Shown here in pieces: positions 37,185 through 46,817 of a stretch of DNA of 54,819 bases. A program made the position numbers and the translations under genes. How positions within the stretch are numbered: position 1 is the first letter of the stretch; the number at the start of each line of letters is the position of its first letter. The notes below the pieces were generated by a model. It was not told the DNA's origin and searched no databases. It saw nothing but the letters and a program-made list of their open reading frames with translations. This stretch comes from Gordonia aichiensis NBRC 108223. Lineage in GTDB: Bacteria; Actinomycetota; Actinomycetes; Mycobacteriales; Mycobacteriaceae. The stretch is taken from assembly GCF_000332975.1 (NCBI RefSeq), contig NZ_BANR01000028.1:1-54819 (forward strand), read 5' to 3'.

Positions 37185-37952
37185 ATGGAACCTGTGTACG
37201 CCTCCGTCATCACCACCGCGCGTTTGTTGTGGCTGGCCGAGGGCTTGAAGTTCAAGATCTCCGGTGTCGAGAACGTTCCGAAGAGCGGTCCCGGCGTCGT
37301 CGCCCTCAATCACACGGGCTACATGGACTTCACCTACGCGGGCATCCCGGCTTACCTGCAGGGCAAGCGCTATGTGCGCTTCATGGCGAAGAAAGAGGTC
37401 TTCGACAACAAGGTCTCCGGGCCCATCATGCGCGCGCTCAAGCACATCCCCGTCGACCGCTCGCACGGCGCCGAGAGCTATCACGCCGCCGTCGACTACC
37501 TGAAGCAGGGCGAGTTGGTCGGGGTGTATCCGGAGGCGACGATCAGTCGGAGCTTCGAGCTCAAGGAGTTCAAGACCGGAGCGGCGCGCATGGCGTTGGA
37601 AGCAAACGCCCCGCTGATTCCGACGGTGATCTGGGGAGCCCAGCGCGTATGGACCAAGGGATTCCCCAAACGGCTCGGGCGCACCGGGTTCACGATCATG
37701 GTCGGCGTGGCCGAACCGATCGAACCGGTCGGCGACCCGGAGACCCTGACCGCACAACTGCACAAGTCGATGAGCGAGAAGCTGCTCGAGCTGCAGGATG
37801 CCTACGGCGAACACCCCAAGGGCGAGTTCTGGGTGCCCGCGCGGCTGGGCGGCTCGGCCCCGACACTCGAGGAGGCCAACCGCCTCGACGCAGAGGAGAA
37901 GGCCGCGCGGGAGGCGCGCAGGGCTGCACCGGGCGATTCGTCGACCCGGTAG
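37185..37952 (+). CDS. PlsC-type 1-acylglycerol-phosphate acyltransferase, first copy
   Basis: 255 aa LPLAT enzyme, membrane-associated. The catalytic HX4D motif is HTGYMD (43-48); FVRFMAKKEVF, then VYPEATISRSFELKEFKTGAARMA replaces the usual EGTR block. The C-terminal 40 residues are charged. It resembles the next gene but one, and the M. tuberculosis genes Rv3814c to Rv3816c in a similar neighbourhood. Likely acylates lysophosphatidate or another glycerolipid. Confidence 0.88.
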   Translation: MEPVYASVITTARLLWLAEGLKFKISGVENVPKSGPGVVALNHTGYMDFTYAGIPAYLQGKRYVRFMAKKEVFDNKVSGPIMRALKHIPVDRSHGAESYHAAVDYLKQGELVGVYPEATISRSFELKEFKTGAARMALEANAPLIPTVIWGAQRVWTKGFPKRLGRTGFTIMVGVAEPIEPVGDPETLTAQLHKSMSEKLLELQDAYGEHPKGEFWVPARLGGSAPTLEEANRLDAEEKAAREARRAAPGDSSTR

Positions 37953-37991
37953 GTACCGGAGAAGCCGACGACCGCCCGATAGGCTGGGCGG

Positions 37992-38798
37992 GTGAGTTCC
38001 GAGTCCATAGGTCAGACCCCCGGCTCGCGTCGTCGGGAGCCGGTCTTCCGCGCTCTCGAGTTGATTGCCACGGGCATCGTCCGCGCACAGAAGATGGATC
38101 TCCGGCTCGACGGTCTCGACAACATCCCTGCCGACGGGGGAGCCGTTCTCGTGATCAACCACACGAGCTACGTCGACTTCCTGCCGGCGGCGTACGGGGT
38201 CTACCAGGCCGGGCGTCGGACCCGCTTCATGATCAAGTCCGAGATGATGGACATCGCGATCATGCGATTCCTGATCACCCACACCGGGACAGTGCCCGTC
38301 GACCGGTCACAGGGCTCTGCGGCATACCAGGCAGCGGTGTCGTCGCTGCGGAACGGTGAGATCGTCGCGGTGTATCCCGAGGCAACGATCAGCAGGAGCT
38401 TCGAACTCAAGGAATTCAAGACCGGCGCCGTACGCATGGCCGCCGAGGCCGGCGTGCCCCTGGTGCCCACCATCGTGTGGGGAGCGCAACGGCAATGGAC
38501 CAAGAGCGGCACACGTGACATGGGGCGCAGCGCCATACCGGTCTCGGTCAGCTACGGTGCGCCGATCCCGGTAGCGGCCGACGCCAATCCGGAACAGGCA
38601 ACCGCGGAACTCCGGGACACCATGCGCACCTTACTGTTTCACGTGCAAGACGAGTACGGTCCGTATCCGCCGCACGCGTTCTGGGTTCCGCACCGGCTGG
38701 GCGGTTCTGCGCCCACGCCCGACGAGGCCGCTGTCATCGAGAAAGAAGAAGCAGAGCGCAAGGCTGCGGACCGAGCACGAAAGGCCAACCGTGAGTGA
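37992..38798 (+). CDS. PlsC-type acyltransferase, second copy
   Basis: 268 aa, paralogue of the preceding gene. The HX4D motif is HTSYVD (57-62), with VYPEATISRSFELKEFKTGAVRM and WGAQRQWTK. The block around PEATISRSFELKEFKTGA is almost identical in both proteins, pointing to a tandem duplication. GTG start 39 bases after the first copy; overlaps the HAD gene by 8 bases. Confidence 0.88.
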   Translation: MSSESIGQTPGSRRREPVFRALELIATGIVRAQKMDLRLDGLDNIPADGGAVLVINHTSYVDFLPAAYGVYQAGRRTRFMIKSEMMDIAIMRFLITHTGTVPVDRSQGSAAYQAAVSSLRNGEIVAVYPEATISRSFELKEFKTGAVRMAAEAGVPLVPTIVWGAQRQWTKSGTRDMGRSAIPVSVSYGAPIPVAADANPEQATAELRDTMRTLLFHVQDEYGPYPPHAFWVPHRLGGSAPTPDEAAVIEKEEAERKAADRARKANRE

Positions 38799-39666
38799 TA
38801 CATCCGCAGCGTCGTCCCGAAAGGCGACCGTAGGATTCGACGGCCCGCCGACGCTGATAGCCAGTGATGTCGATGGCACGTTGATCGACGATCAGAACAC
38901 GGTGTCGCCCTTCACCATCGACGTGCTGGGATCGGCATGTAGCGCGGGGGCCGAATTCGTCCTGGCCACCGGGCGTCCACCGCGATGGATTGCCGAGATC
39001 ACCGATCAGTTCCCCGGCTCGGCCGTGAACGTCCGATACGCCGTATGCGCCAACGGGGCCATCATCTACGACGTCGCGCACGATGAGATCGTGCACTCGT
39101 CGCTGCTGCAGACCGATCGGCTCGCTGTTCTCCGCGAGGTGATCGCCCGTCGACTGCCCGCGGCAGGGGTGGCGGGCGAGCGGGTTGGTTCCTCCCAGTT
39201 CGACGCTGCGACAGCGCCGTTCGTCGCAACGGTCGGCTACCGGCATGCCTGGCTCAACCCCGACCACGTCGAGGTGGGCGACGACGAGGTCTACGCCGAA
39301 CCGGTGGTTAAACTCCTTGTGCGACAGCCCGATCTGGCGAGCGGCGAGATGGCCCGTCGACTCCTGCCCGATCTCGATGGACTGGCACAGGTGACGTACT
39401 CCACCGACAACGGGCTGATCGAACTGTCGGTACCCGACACCCACAAAGCGTCGGGGCTGACGAAACTCATCGACCTCGCAGGGCTGTCCGGGGACCGTAC
39501 CGTGGCGTTCGGTGACATGCCGAACGATGTCGAGATGCTCGACTGGGCCGGTCACGGCGTAGCGATGGGCCACGCTCATCCCGCTGCCATCGCCGCGGCC
39601 GACGAAGTGACCGTGGGCAACAACGAGGACGGTGTTGCGCGAGTGCTGGCCCGGTGGTTCGGCTGA
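38791..39666 (+). CDS. Cof-type HAD hydrolase
   Basis: 291 aa. HAD motif 1 ASDVDGTLIDDQ (about 24-35), motif 2 ATGRPPRW, the C2-type cap, then motif 4 VAFGDMPNDVEMLDWAGHGVAMGHAHPA. Likely a phosphatase for sugar or cofactor phosphates. The GTG start overlaps the acyltransferase. Position matches Rv3813c next to acyltransferases. Confidence 0.88.
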   Translation: MSDTSAASSRKATVGFDGPPTLIASDVDGTLIDDQNTVSPFTIDVLGSACSAGAEFVLATGRPPRWIAEITDQFPGSAVNVRYAVCANGAIIYDVAHDEIVHSSLLQTDRLAVLREVIARRLPAAGVAGERVGSSQFDAATAPFVATVGYRHAWLNPDHVEVGDDEVYAEPVVKLLVRQPDLASGEMARRLLPDLDGLAQVTYSTDNGLIELSVPDTHKASGLTKLIDLAGLSGDRTVAFGDMPNDVEMLDWAGHGVAMGHAHPAAIAAADEVTVGNNEDGVARVLARWFG

Positions 39667-39681
39667 CGAGACCGTGTCGTT

Positions 39682-39728
39682 CCAGCCCGGATGGGCTGGC
39701 TACGGGCGCGCGTCTTCACCCGTAGCCA
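39682..39728. terminator. Two adjoining hairpins between convergent genes
   Basis: CCAGCCC and GGGCTGG (39682-39699, loop GGAT) share bases with TGGCTACGGG and CCCGTAGCCA (39697-39728, 12-base loop). Only one can form at a time. They lie between the HAD stop and the acyl-CoA dehydrogenase stop. Confidence 0.65.
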
Positions 39729-39738
39729 GGCGGCGGTC

Positions 39739-40902
39739 TCAGGTGAGGCCGAGTGCGAACGCGCCGATGTAGGTGCGCACAGCGTCGGAGTTTGGCGGGT
39801 GAAAGCTGCCTGCGCGCACGTCTCGATACAGTCTCTCGAGTTCGTTGCGGCGATGCAGCGCACCCGCTCCGGCGACTTCCAGTGCGAGGTCGGTGACCTG
39901 GCGTGCGACGCGGGTGCCGTTCTCCTTCGCGGCGAACAGTCGAAGCAGGGCGCGATCGCCGAGATCCTCTCCCGCGGTGAGGGATGTGGTGAGGTCGTCG
40001 AGTGATCCGGTCACTGCTTCAAGTGCCAGTTCGGCTTCTGCGACGTGATACTGCGTGAACGGCTTGTGCGCCACCGTTTGTCCATCGAGGCTGAGGGCGC
40101 TACGCGACGTAGCCGATGCGATCGCGAGATCCAGCGCGCGACGGGCTATCCCGGCATAGATGTTGCCCAGCGCCGGCAGTACCCAGGGAAAGATTCCGGC
40201 GACGTAACCCGTTGGCTGCTGGCCGATCTCGACGATACCCACTGTGCGTTCGCGCGGTACGAACACGTTGTCGAGCAGGGTGTCGTGACTCGCGGTTGCC
40301 CGCACGCCCAACGTGTCCCAGGTCTCGACCGTGGTAACACCGGATTCCCCGCGCGGGATGAAGGTGTGCACGATCTTCGGGTGGTCGGGGTCGGAGTTGT
40401 CACGCGCGTGCACGCCGAGCCAATCCCAGGCAGGCGAGAGCGAGGTGAAGATCTTGCGACCGCTGATGAGGTAGCCGCCGTCGACCGGCGTCGCGATCGT
40501 CGTCGAGTCATCGATCACGAGGTCGTTGCCGGGTTCGCCGTGTCCGGCCGCGATGACCTTGCCCGCCGCAACCTCGTCGGCAAGCCAGGACACCGATGAG
40601 TTGCCGTGGGCGAGTTGATCGGTGATCGGTCCGACCCAGTAGAGGTGCATGTTGATGCCGAGTGCGGTCGCCGGTGCGAACGTCGCCAGTCGACGCTGCT
40701 CCGCATTGAACCGGTGCAGCGAGAGTCCGAGTCCGCCGCGCTCGACGGGCAATGTCGAACGCAGGTAACCCAGTTCGGAAAGCTCGGCCAGGTCGTCGGC
40801 GAAGAAGGTGTTGTCGCGGTCGTGGGCGACGGCGCGTTCACGGAAGCGCTCGAGGGTGTCCTCGGGGATTACCCACGTGTCTGTGGGCTGGATGGTGGTC
40901 AC
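39739..40902 (-). CDS. Acyl-CoA dehydrogenase family flavoprotein
   Basis: 387 aa with N-terminal helical domain (YLRSTLPVERGGLGLSLHRFN), central beta domain (GYLISGRKIFTSLSP, GVRATASHDTLLDNVFVP) and C-terminal helical domain ending LALEVAGAGALHRRNELERLYRDVRAGSFHPPNSD. The C-terminal motif is more like flavin-dependent hydroxylases or desulfurisation-type members than fatty-acid dehydrogenases, so the reaction is open. GTG start behind AAAGGAGC. The next gene on the same strand, upstream, is the CMD protein, 98 bases away. Confidence 0.85.
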   Translation of the reverse strand: MTTIQPTDTWVIPEDTLERFRERAVAHDRDNTFFADDLAELSELGYLRSTLPVERGGLGLSLHRFNAEQRRLATFAPATALGINMHLYWVGPITDQLAHGNSSVSWLADEVAAGKVIAAGHGEPGNDLVIDDSTTIATPVDGGYLISGRKIFTSLSPAWDWLGVHARDNSDPDHPKIVHTFIPRGESGVTTVETWDTLGVRATASHDTLLDNVFVPRERTVGIVEIGQQPTGYVAGIFPWVLPALGNIYAGIARRALDLAIASATSRSALSLDGQTVAHKPFTQYHVAEAELALEAVTGSLDDLTTSLTAGEDLGDRALLRLFAAKENGTRVARQVTDLALEVAGAGALHRRNELERLYRDVRAGSFHPPNSDAVRTYIGAFALGLT

Positions 40903-41000
40903 GGTTGCTCCTTTGGTGGTGCTGTCGAGGGGTGAGGTGGTGCTGTCGGCATCACAACGTGCTGCCGTGGGCGGGAAGTGCTGTGTGTCGTCGGGTTCGA

Positions 41001-41588
41001 TCAGTCGAAGAACTGGTCGTCGGGCCGGACCTGGAGCGCGATGCTGAATCGGTTGGCCGCGGCGAATGCGGCGACAACCTGGATGGCCTCGTAGATCGCG
41101 GCGTCGTCGAGGCCGAGGTTGCGCAGAGCGCTCAGATCGTCGTCGGAGACGTCTCCGGGGTGGACCGAGAGGGTGGCAGCGAAGTCGGCGAGAATTCGCT
41201 GGCGTGGCGTGAGTTCACGCACGTCGCGATAGTCGACGGCGATCCTCGTGCCGAGCTTTCTGTCGCCGAGCGCATCTCCGAGGCTCACGGCATGGTTGAG
41301 GCGGCAGTAGGAGCAACCGTTCTCGGCGGAACTCACCGTGGCGATCAACTCGCGGTCGGCATAGGGGAGCAGGCCCGCATTCGGGTCGAGCAGCGCGAGG
41401 ATGTACTCGTTGAAGCGTGCGGCGTGGGCTCCGCCGAGTGCGAATGCGCGCACCCAGTTGGGGATGTAGCCCACCTGCCGTTCGATGGCGCGGATCTGGC
41501 GCTGGAGTTCGTCGGGCAGCGCGTCGATCTCGGGCACGTCCAGACGCGAGATCTGAGTAACGGGCGAGGCGTCGAGCGTATGTGTCAT
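41001..41588 (-). CDS. Carboxymuconolactone decarboxylase / AhpD-like protein
   Basis: 195 aa all-helical. The redox motif ENGCSYCRLNHAVSLGDAL has CxxC and the downstream His typical of peroxidase-related CMD proteins. It may be an alkylhydroperoxidase-type antioxidant partner of the flavoprotein downstream. ATG at 41588 behind GGAGAC. Confidence 0.86.
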   Translation of the reverse strand: MTHTLDASPVTQISRLDVPEIDALPDELQRQIRAIERQVGYIPNWVRAFALGGAHAARFNEYILALLDPNAGLLPYADRELIATVSSAENGCSYCRLNHAVSLGDALGDRKLGTRIAVDYRDVRELTPRQRILADFAATLSVHPGDVSDDDLSALRNLGLDDAAIYEAIQVVAAFAAANRFSIALQVRPDDQFFD

Positions 41589-41950
41589 GCGGTGTCTCCA
41601 TTGGCGTGTGGGTGTGTGGGTCGTACTTCGGCGATGGTGTCGGCCAATCCTGGTCCCGTGGGCGATGTCTGAGTGCCGCGGCGGTGCGTCGAACGGTAAG
41701 GAGCGGCACGAGGAAGCGACAGGTTAAGAACTGCGGAGAGCGCAACTGTTCGTGCTGACCCCGCCACGCCGGATCGATGGCGAGAGGTGATCATGGCCCG
41801 ACCGGGCCACGCAGGCCGACCAACTCGTGACGCGGTTGTTACGCCCTGAGGTTGGTATTTGGAAGAAGAATCACTATGGTCACATAAGTCCCATTAGTCA
41901 CATCCGTAACAGACCTCGACGGGGAGTGTCTGTTCAACTGCGCGCTGGAG
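41589..41950. promoter_or_regulatory. 362-base divergent gap with GTCACAT direct repeats
   Basis: Lies between the CMD gene and the SpoIID/LytB gene. GTCACAT occurs at 41879-41885 and 41897-41903, exactly 18 bases apart, followed by GTAAC. Such boxes resemble MtrA response-regulator sites of mycobacteria, which often control cell-wall hydrolase genes; the assignment is a guess. The rest shows no credible gene. Confidence 0.4.
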
Positions 41951-43537
41951 GTGCGGACAGCCGTGAACATCCGACTGTCGAATCCGTTCGTCTCCCGGGC
42001 GCGTCCGGGGAGTCGACGTCGTCGAACATCGTCCCTGGTCGTCTGCGCGGTTGCCCCTGCGCTACTGGTGGGAGGGGTATTCGCGGGTGATGGCTTCTCG
42101 ACACACTCCGACGTCGGCCTCGCGGCAGACTCCCAGGTGGCGCTGATCGGCCACGGCCACGGTCACGGCCGCGGCATGGGCCAGTGGGGTGCGTACGGAT
42201 ATGCGAAGCGAGGCTGGTCCGCGGCGAAGATCCTGCAGCACTTCTATGGCGGCACCACGCTCGGCAAGACCGACAAGCCCGATATCACCGTCGGACTGAG
42301 CAAGCAGTCGACGGTCAATGTACGGGCCGATGCCGGTGCGCGCGTGGGGAACGTGGCGGTGCAGCCGGGACAGGCCGTGAGCATCTCGGGTGGGACGGCG
42401 ACCATCACCAACGGCTGCGGCGGGGGTGCTGTGCGGTCGGTACCCGCGACGTTCGTCGACCCGGTCAATGCGGCTGCAGGCCGCCCGGCGAACGAGCTGC
42501 TCAAGTTCTGCGGATCGAATGCGGCCTACCGCGGGTCCCTCGGATTCGACGGCGGGCGCGTGGTCAACAAGCTGAACATCGACGATTACGTCAAGGGCGT
42601 GATCGCCAAGGAGAGCATCCCCGGATGGGGCGACTCCGGCGGGATGGAGGCGCTCAAGGCGCAGGCCGTCGTCGCGCGCAGTTATGCCTTGGCAGCCATC
42701 GCGGGTGGCAAGAAGATCGACGACACGCAGAACTCCCAGATGTACGGCGGTGTCGCGGGCGAGGATCCGCGAACCAACCGCGCTGCCGACGCAACGGCGG
42801 GCCAGATCCTGCGACAGAACGGTCAGCCAGCGCTCACCGAGTTCTCGGCATCGACGGGCGGATATACCGCGGGCGGACGGTTCCCCGCTGTCGTCGATGA
42901 AGGCGATGCGATTGCGCCGGAACATAATTGGAGCGCAACCGTGAGTGCAGCGAGCATAGCTTCGGCGTTCGGAGTCGGCGCGCTGCGTAGCTTCGAGGTG
43001 ATCGAGGCCAACGGGCTCGGTCCGGAGAATGGTCGTGCGTTGCGGGTGCGGATATCGGGATCGTCGGCCACTGTCGAGGCGACGGGCGAGGATGTGCGGA
43101 CCAAACTGCAACTCAAGTCGTCGTGGTTCTCGGTGCGGGGACAGACGAGCAAGCCGAAGATCGTGGCGCCTCTGACGTCGCCGGGTGCTGGTGCAGGCCT
43201 GGGTTCGGTCGACCTCGGATCGCTGATCCCCGATTCGCTGACCGGTCTTGCCGACAACCTGGTGCCCGGGTCGTCGAAGCTCCTGGGCATCGCGACGGAT
43301 GCCATCAATGGCAGGGTCGGCGAGCTCGGTGGGATCACCGGCCCGCTCGGGCAGGCCATCGGTGTCCCCACACTCACGCCGGACGGCGCGGGGGTCACCC
43401 AGTTGTTCCAGAAGGGCATGATGTTCTTCAGTCGGCAGACCGGCGCTCACGCGCTCGCGGGCAAAGGACTGGCCGACTTCCAACAGCGTGGCGGCGTTCC
43501 GGTGCTCGGCTTCCCGCGCGCCGACCGGCTGCGCTGA
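41951..43537 (+). CDS. Secreted SpoIID/LytB-domain protein with C-terminal LGFP repeat
   Basis: 528 aa. A twin set of Arg (SRRRRTS) then a hydrophobic signal (LVVCAVAPALLVGGVF) directs export. SpoIID/LytB core: GHGHGRGMGQWGAYGYAKRGWSAAKILQHFYGGT, LNIDDYVKGVIAKESIPGWG, EALKAQAVVARSYALA and STGGYTAG. The protein ends with one LGFP unit (TGAHALAGKGLADFQQRGGVPVLGFP), a cell-wall attachment repeat of mycolata. It probably acts on peptidoglycan glycan strands. A GTG at 41963 has better ribosome-site spacing and may be the true start. Confidence 0.87.
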   Translation: MRTAVNIRLSNPFVSRARPGSRRRRTSSLVVCAVAPALLVGGVFAGDGFSTHSDVGLAADSQVALIGHGHGHGRGMGQWGAYGYAKRGWSAAKILQHFYGGTTLGKTDKPDITVGLSKQSTVNVRADAGARVGNVAVQPGQAVSISGGTATITNGCGGGAVRSVPATFVDPVNAAAGRPANELLKFCGSNAAYRGSLGFDGGRVVNKLNIDDYVKGVIAKESIPGWGDSGGMEALKAQAVVARSYALAAIAGGKKIDDTQNSQMYGGVAGEDPRTNRAADATAGQILRQNGQPALTEFSASTGGYTAGGRFPAVVDEGDAIAPEHNWSATVSAASIASAFGVGALRSFEVIEANGLGPENGRALRVRISGSSATVEATGEDVRTKLQLKSSWFSVRGQTSKPKIVAPLTSPGAGAGLGSVDLGSLIPDSLTGLADNLVPGSSKLLGIATDAINGRVGELGGITGPLGQAIGVPTLTPDGAGVTQLFQKGMMFFSRQTGAHALAGKGLADFQQRGGVPVLGFPRADRLR

Positions 43538-43597
43538 GCGGTCGGGTCGGGTCGGGCCGTGGTCGATCAGTGTGGCGACCCCATCGGCGTGGCGTCT

Positions 43598-43649
43598 CGA
43601 TCCGTATGACAGTTGGGGCCGGTTTCGGGGGTAAACGTCATACGGATCG
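43598..43649. terminator. Perfect 13-bp inverted repeat between convergent genes
   Basis: CGATCCGTATGAC (43598-43610) and its complement (43637-43649) with a 26-base loop. It sits between the stop of the SpoIID gene and that of the ANTAR gene. Likely a bidirectional terminator. Confidence 0.6.
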
Positions 43650-43699
43650 TCGAGCCAACTGCTTCGAGCCAACCACCCGAGCCGTCGACCCCGGCCCGA

Positions 43700-44434
43700 C
43701 TACTCGGGGCCGGCGTCGACGACCCGCTGCGCGATGTCGACGAGCTTGGTGTTGGAGTCCTGGGAGAGTCGGGCCAACAGACTGAACGCCTGGTCGGGGC
43801 TGAGGCGGTACCGCTCCATCAGCATGCCCTTGGCCTGGCCGATCAGATCGCGCGAACTCAGCGCTGTGCGGAGCTGTTCTTTCTCGCGTACCGCCGAGAA
43901 CACCGTTGCGGTGTGGGCGGCGAACAACTGGCCGAGCGCGCGCGTTTCGTCGTCGAACGCATCCAGCTCGGTGCTGTGCAGGTTGAGGGCGCCGCGCTCT
44001 TCTCCCGCGATGTAGAGACAGAAGCAGGCCATCGAGCGGATTCCGAGGTCGGCGGCAGCCGCGCAGAACGTCGGCCACCGTGCTTCTCGACGCATGTCGT
44101 CGATCCAGACCGTGGTGTCGTCGGTGGCCGACCGAATGCACGGCCCCTCGCCGAACCTCTGCTGGAGTGCATCGGACTGCGCAGCGATCTCGCCAATCAT
44201 CACGGGGGTCTCGATGCGACCGTTCGTGACGACGGTGATGCTGGCGTAGTCGGAACCGATGGTTTCGGCGGCGGCCTTGGTGAACAGTCGCAACAGCATG
44301 TCGGTGTCGGCGCTCTCGGCCTGCAACTGCTTGACGATCTGGGCGATCTCCGAGCTCTTCTGTGCGATGTCGGCACCGGTCCACGTGGTCGGCGCGGTGC
44401 GTTGCGCATCCGCCTGCGAGGTGAGGTCGGTCAA
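43700..44434 (-). CDS. GAF-ANTAR antitermination regulator
   Basis: About 244 aa. A GAF-type sensor domain (LFTKAAAETIGSDYASITVV to LFAAHTATVFSAV) is followed by an ANTAR RNA-binding domain (SSRDLIGQAKGMLMERYRLSPDQAFSLLARLSQDSNTKLVDIA). ANTAR proteins bind paired hairpins in mRNA and prevent termination. The TTG at 44434 is preferred because AAGGAG lies 6 bases before it; the frame continues to an ATG at 44521, which would overlap the PIG-L gene by 14 bases but has poor spacing. The target RNA is unknown. Confidence 0.83.
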   Translation of the reverse strand: MTDLTSQADAQRTAPTTWTGADIAQKSSEIAQIVKQLQAESADTDMLLRLFTKAAAETIGSDYASITVVTNGRIETPVMIGEIAAQSDALQQRFGEGPCIRSATDDTTVWIDDMRREARWPTFCAAAADLGIRSMACFCLYIAGEERGALNLHSTELDAFDDETRALGQLFAAHTATVFSAVREKEQLRTALSSRDLIGQAKGMLMERYRLSPDQAFSLLARLSQDSNTKLVDIAQRVVDAGPE

Positions 44435-44507
44435 CGTGTACTCCTTCCACGCAGCTGTTCGTTGCGGCCCATGCCTTCCACGCCACACAGGGCGCATGAC
44501 AGTTGCC

Positions 44508-45359
44508 TCAGCCGAAAACATACTCCGTCGGTCGGAGCAGGTGAGAGGTGATGGAACTCCCGAGAATGGGCTGGGGTTTGTCGTCCTGGTTGCGTGGGCG
44601 CTTCTGATCTGCGAACGAGCGCGCCGCGGCGTTCTTCACCGCCATCACTGTCGGCGAGACGCCGACGGTCTGTACCCGGTGCCAGGGCACCTGCGGCTCA
44701 CCGGGCCGCGCCCAGTACCACAGCCAGATCGGGTACATCCACAGTTGGATGCCGCGTGGCTTGGCGATGCGCATGGCGGCCTGGCCGACAGCTTCGTGAT
44801 CGGCCTCGCCGTCGTGATCCCAGACGGCGAGTATGCCGTTGCGGGCGCCCGGCTGATCGCCGAGCGCGTCGACGATCATCGTGTCGAGGCGCTCGGGGTA
44901 CTGGTCGAGGGTTCCCGAGTGGAGGCCGCCCCATCGTGGGAGATCGAGGCCGAGCAGCACCGAGGCGGTGTCGAGTTCGAGATGACGACGGTTGGCCAAC
45001 TGTTCGGGTAACCCGGGATGGGCCACGTGGCCGTCGGACGCGCAGATGGTGACCACGTCGATGCCCTGCGATGCTGCGGCGTGTACGAGGCCTCCTGCCC
45101 CCAAGATCTCGTCGTCGGGATGAGCGGCGACGACGACGAGGCGGTCGATGTCGAAAATCACCTCTGGCCAGGACTGAGAGGCCAGCCAGCTGAGCCACTC
45201 CGGTTCGGGGGTACCGAAGGACCTGGGCGACTGGCCCAGGGTCGGGCCGGGAAAGAAGCGCTTCATCGGCGTCCGTGGAGGAATCGGGACGTCGGGGGTC
45301 GGCGAACCCTGCGAGAGGGTCGGCGACGGGCCTTGTGGAGTGACGAACGAAGAGGTCAT
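44508..45359 (-). CDS. PIG-L family deacetylase
   Basis: 283 aa. Zinc motif AHPDDEILGAGG with DGH later (CASDGHVAHPG) and the second metal segment DHDGEADHEAVG. Family members remove acetyl groups from N-acetylglucosaminyl compounds, such as mycothiol or cell-wall precursors; the exact substrate is unknown. The N-terminal 55 residues are Pro/Ser-rich and poorly conserved. ATG behind AGGAG. It neighbours the galactan cluster, divergent from glf. Confidence 0.87.
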   Translation of the reverse strand: MTSSFVTPQGPSPTLSQGSPTPDVPIPPRTPMKRFFPGPTLGQSPRSFGTPEPEWLSWLASQSWPEVIFDIDRLVVVAAHPDDEILGAGGLVHAAASQGIDVVTICASDGHVAHPGLPEQLANRRHLELDTASVLLGLDLPRWGGLHSGTLDQYPERLDTMIVDALGDQPGARNGILAVWDHDGEADHEAVGQAAMRIAKPRGIQLWMYPIWLWYWARPGEPQVPWHRVQTVGVSPTVMAVKNAAARSFADQKRPRNQDDKPQPILGSSITSHLLRPTEYVFG

Positions 45360-45570
45360 TGGCGGACTCCTATGGGGGAGTTGCGCAATCCGCGGTGCAC
45401 ACGCTGCGTTGCACAGTGTTCAGCGAGCCGATCTCTACAGCCCAGTGCACTGAGTATACGGGCCGTGGCCAGCCGAGATCGGGCGGTCGACCCACATCAC
45501 AGAGACGAACCGTGCTCGATCGGCATGGCGGGAGCCCCGCGTGTGGCGATGACCTCGTCATCGGGTCGGT

Positions 45571-45576
45571 TACCCT
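45571..45576 (+). promoter_or_regulatory. Probable -10 box of a leaderless glf message
   Basis: TACCCT (TANNNT type) ends 8 bases before the GTG start of glf, and no ribosome site is visible. This fits a transcript starting at or just before the start codon. It lies in the 225-base divergent gap between the PIG-L gene and glf. Confidence 0.45.
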
Positions 45577-45578
45577 GA

Positions 45579-46817
<1,239 letters not shown>

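Noticed and set aside
42062..43672. A 536-aa minus-strand frame
   Set aside because: Antisense to the SpoIID/LytB gene, which has clear family motifs.
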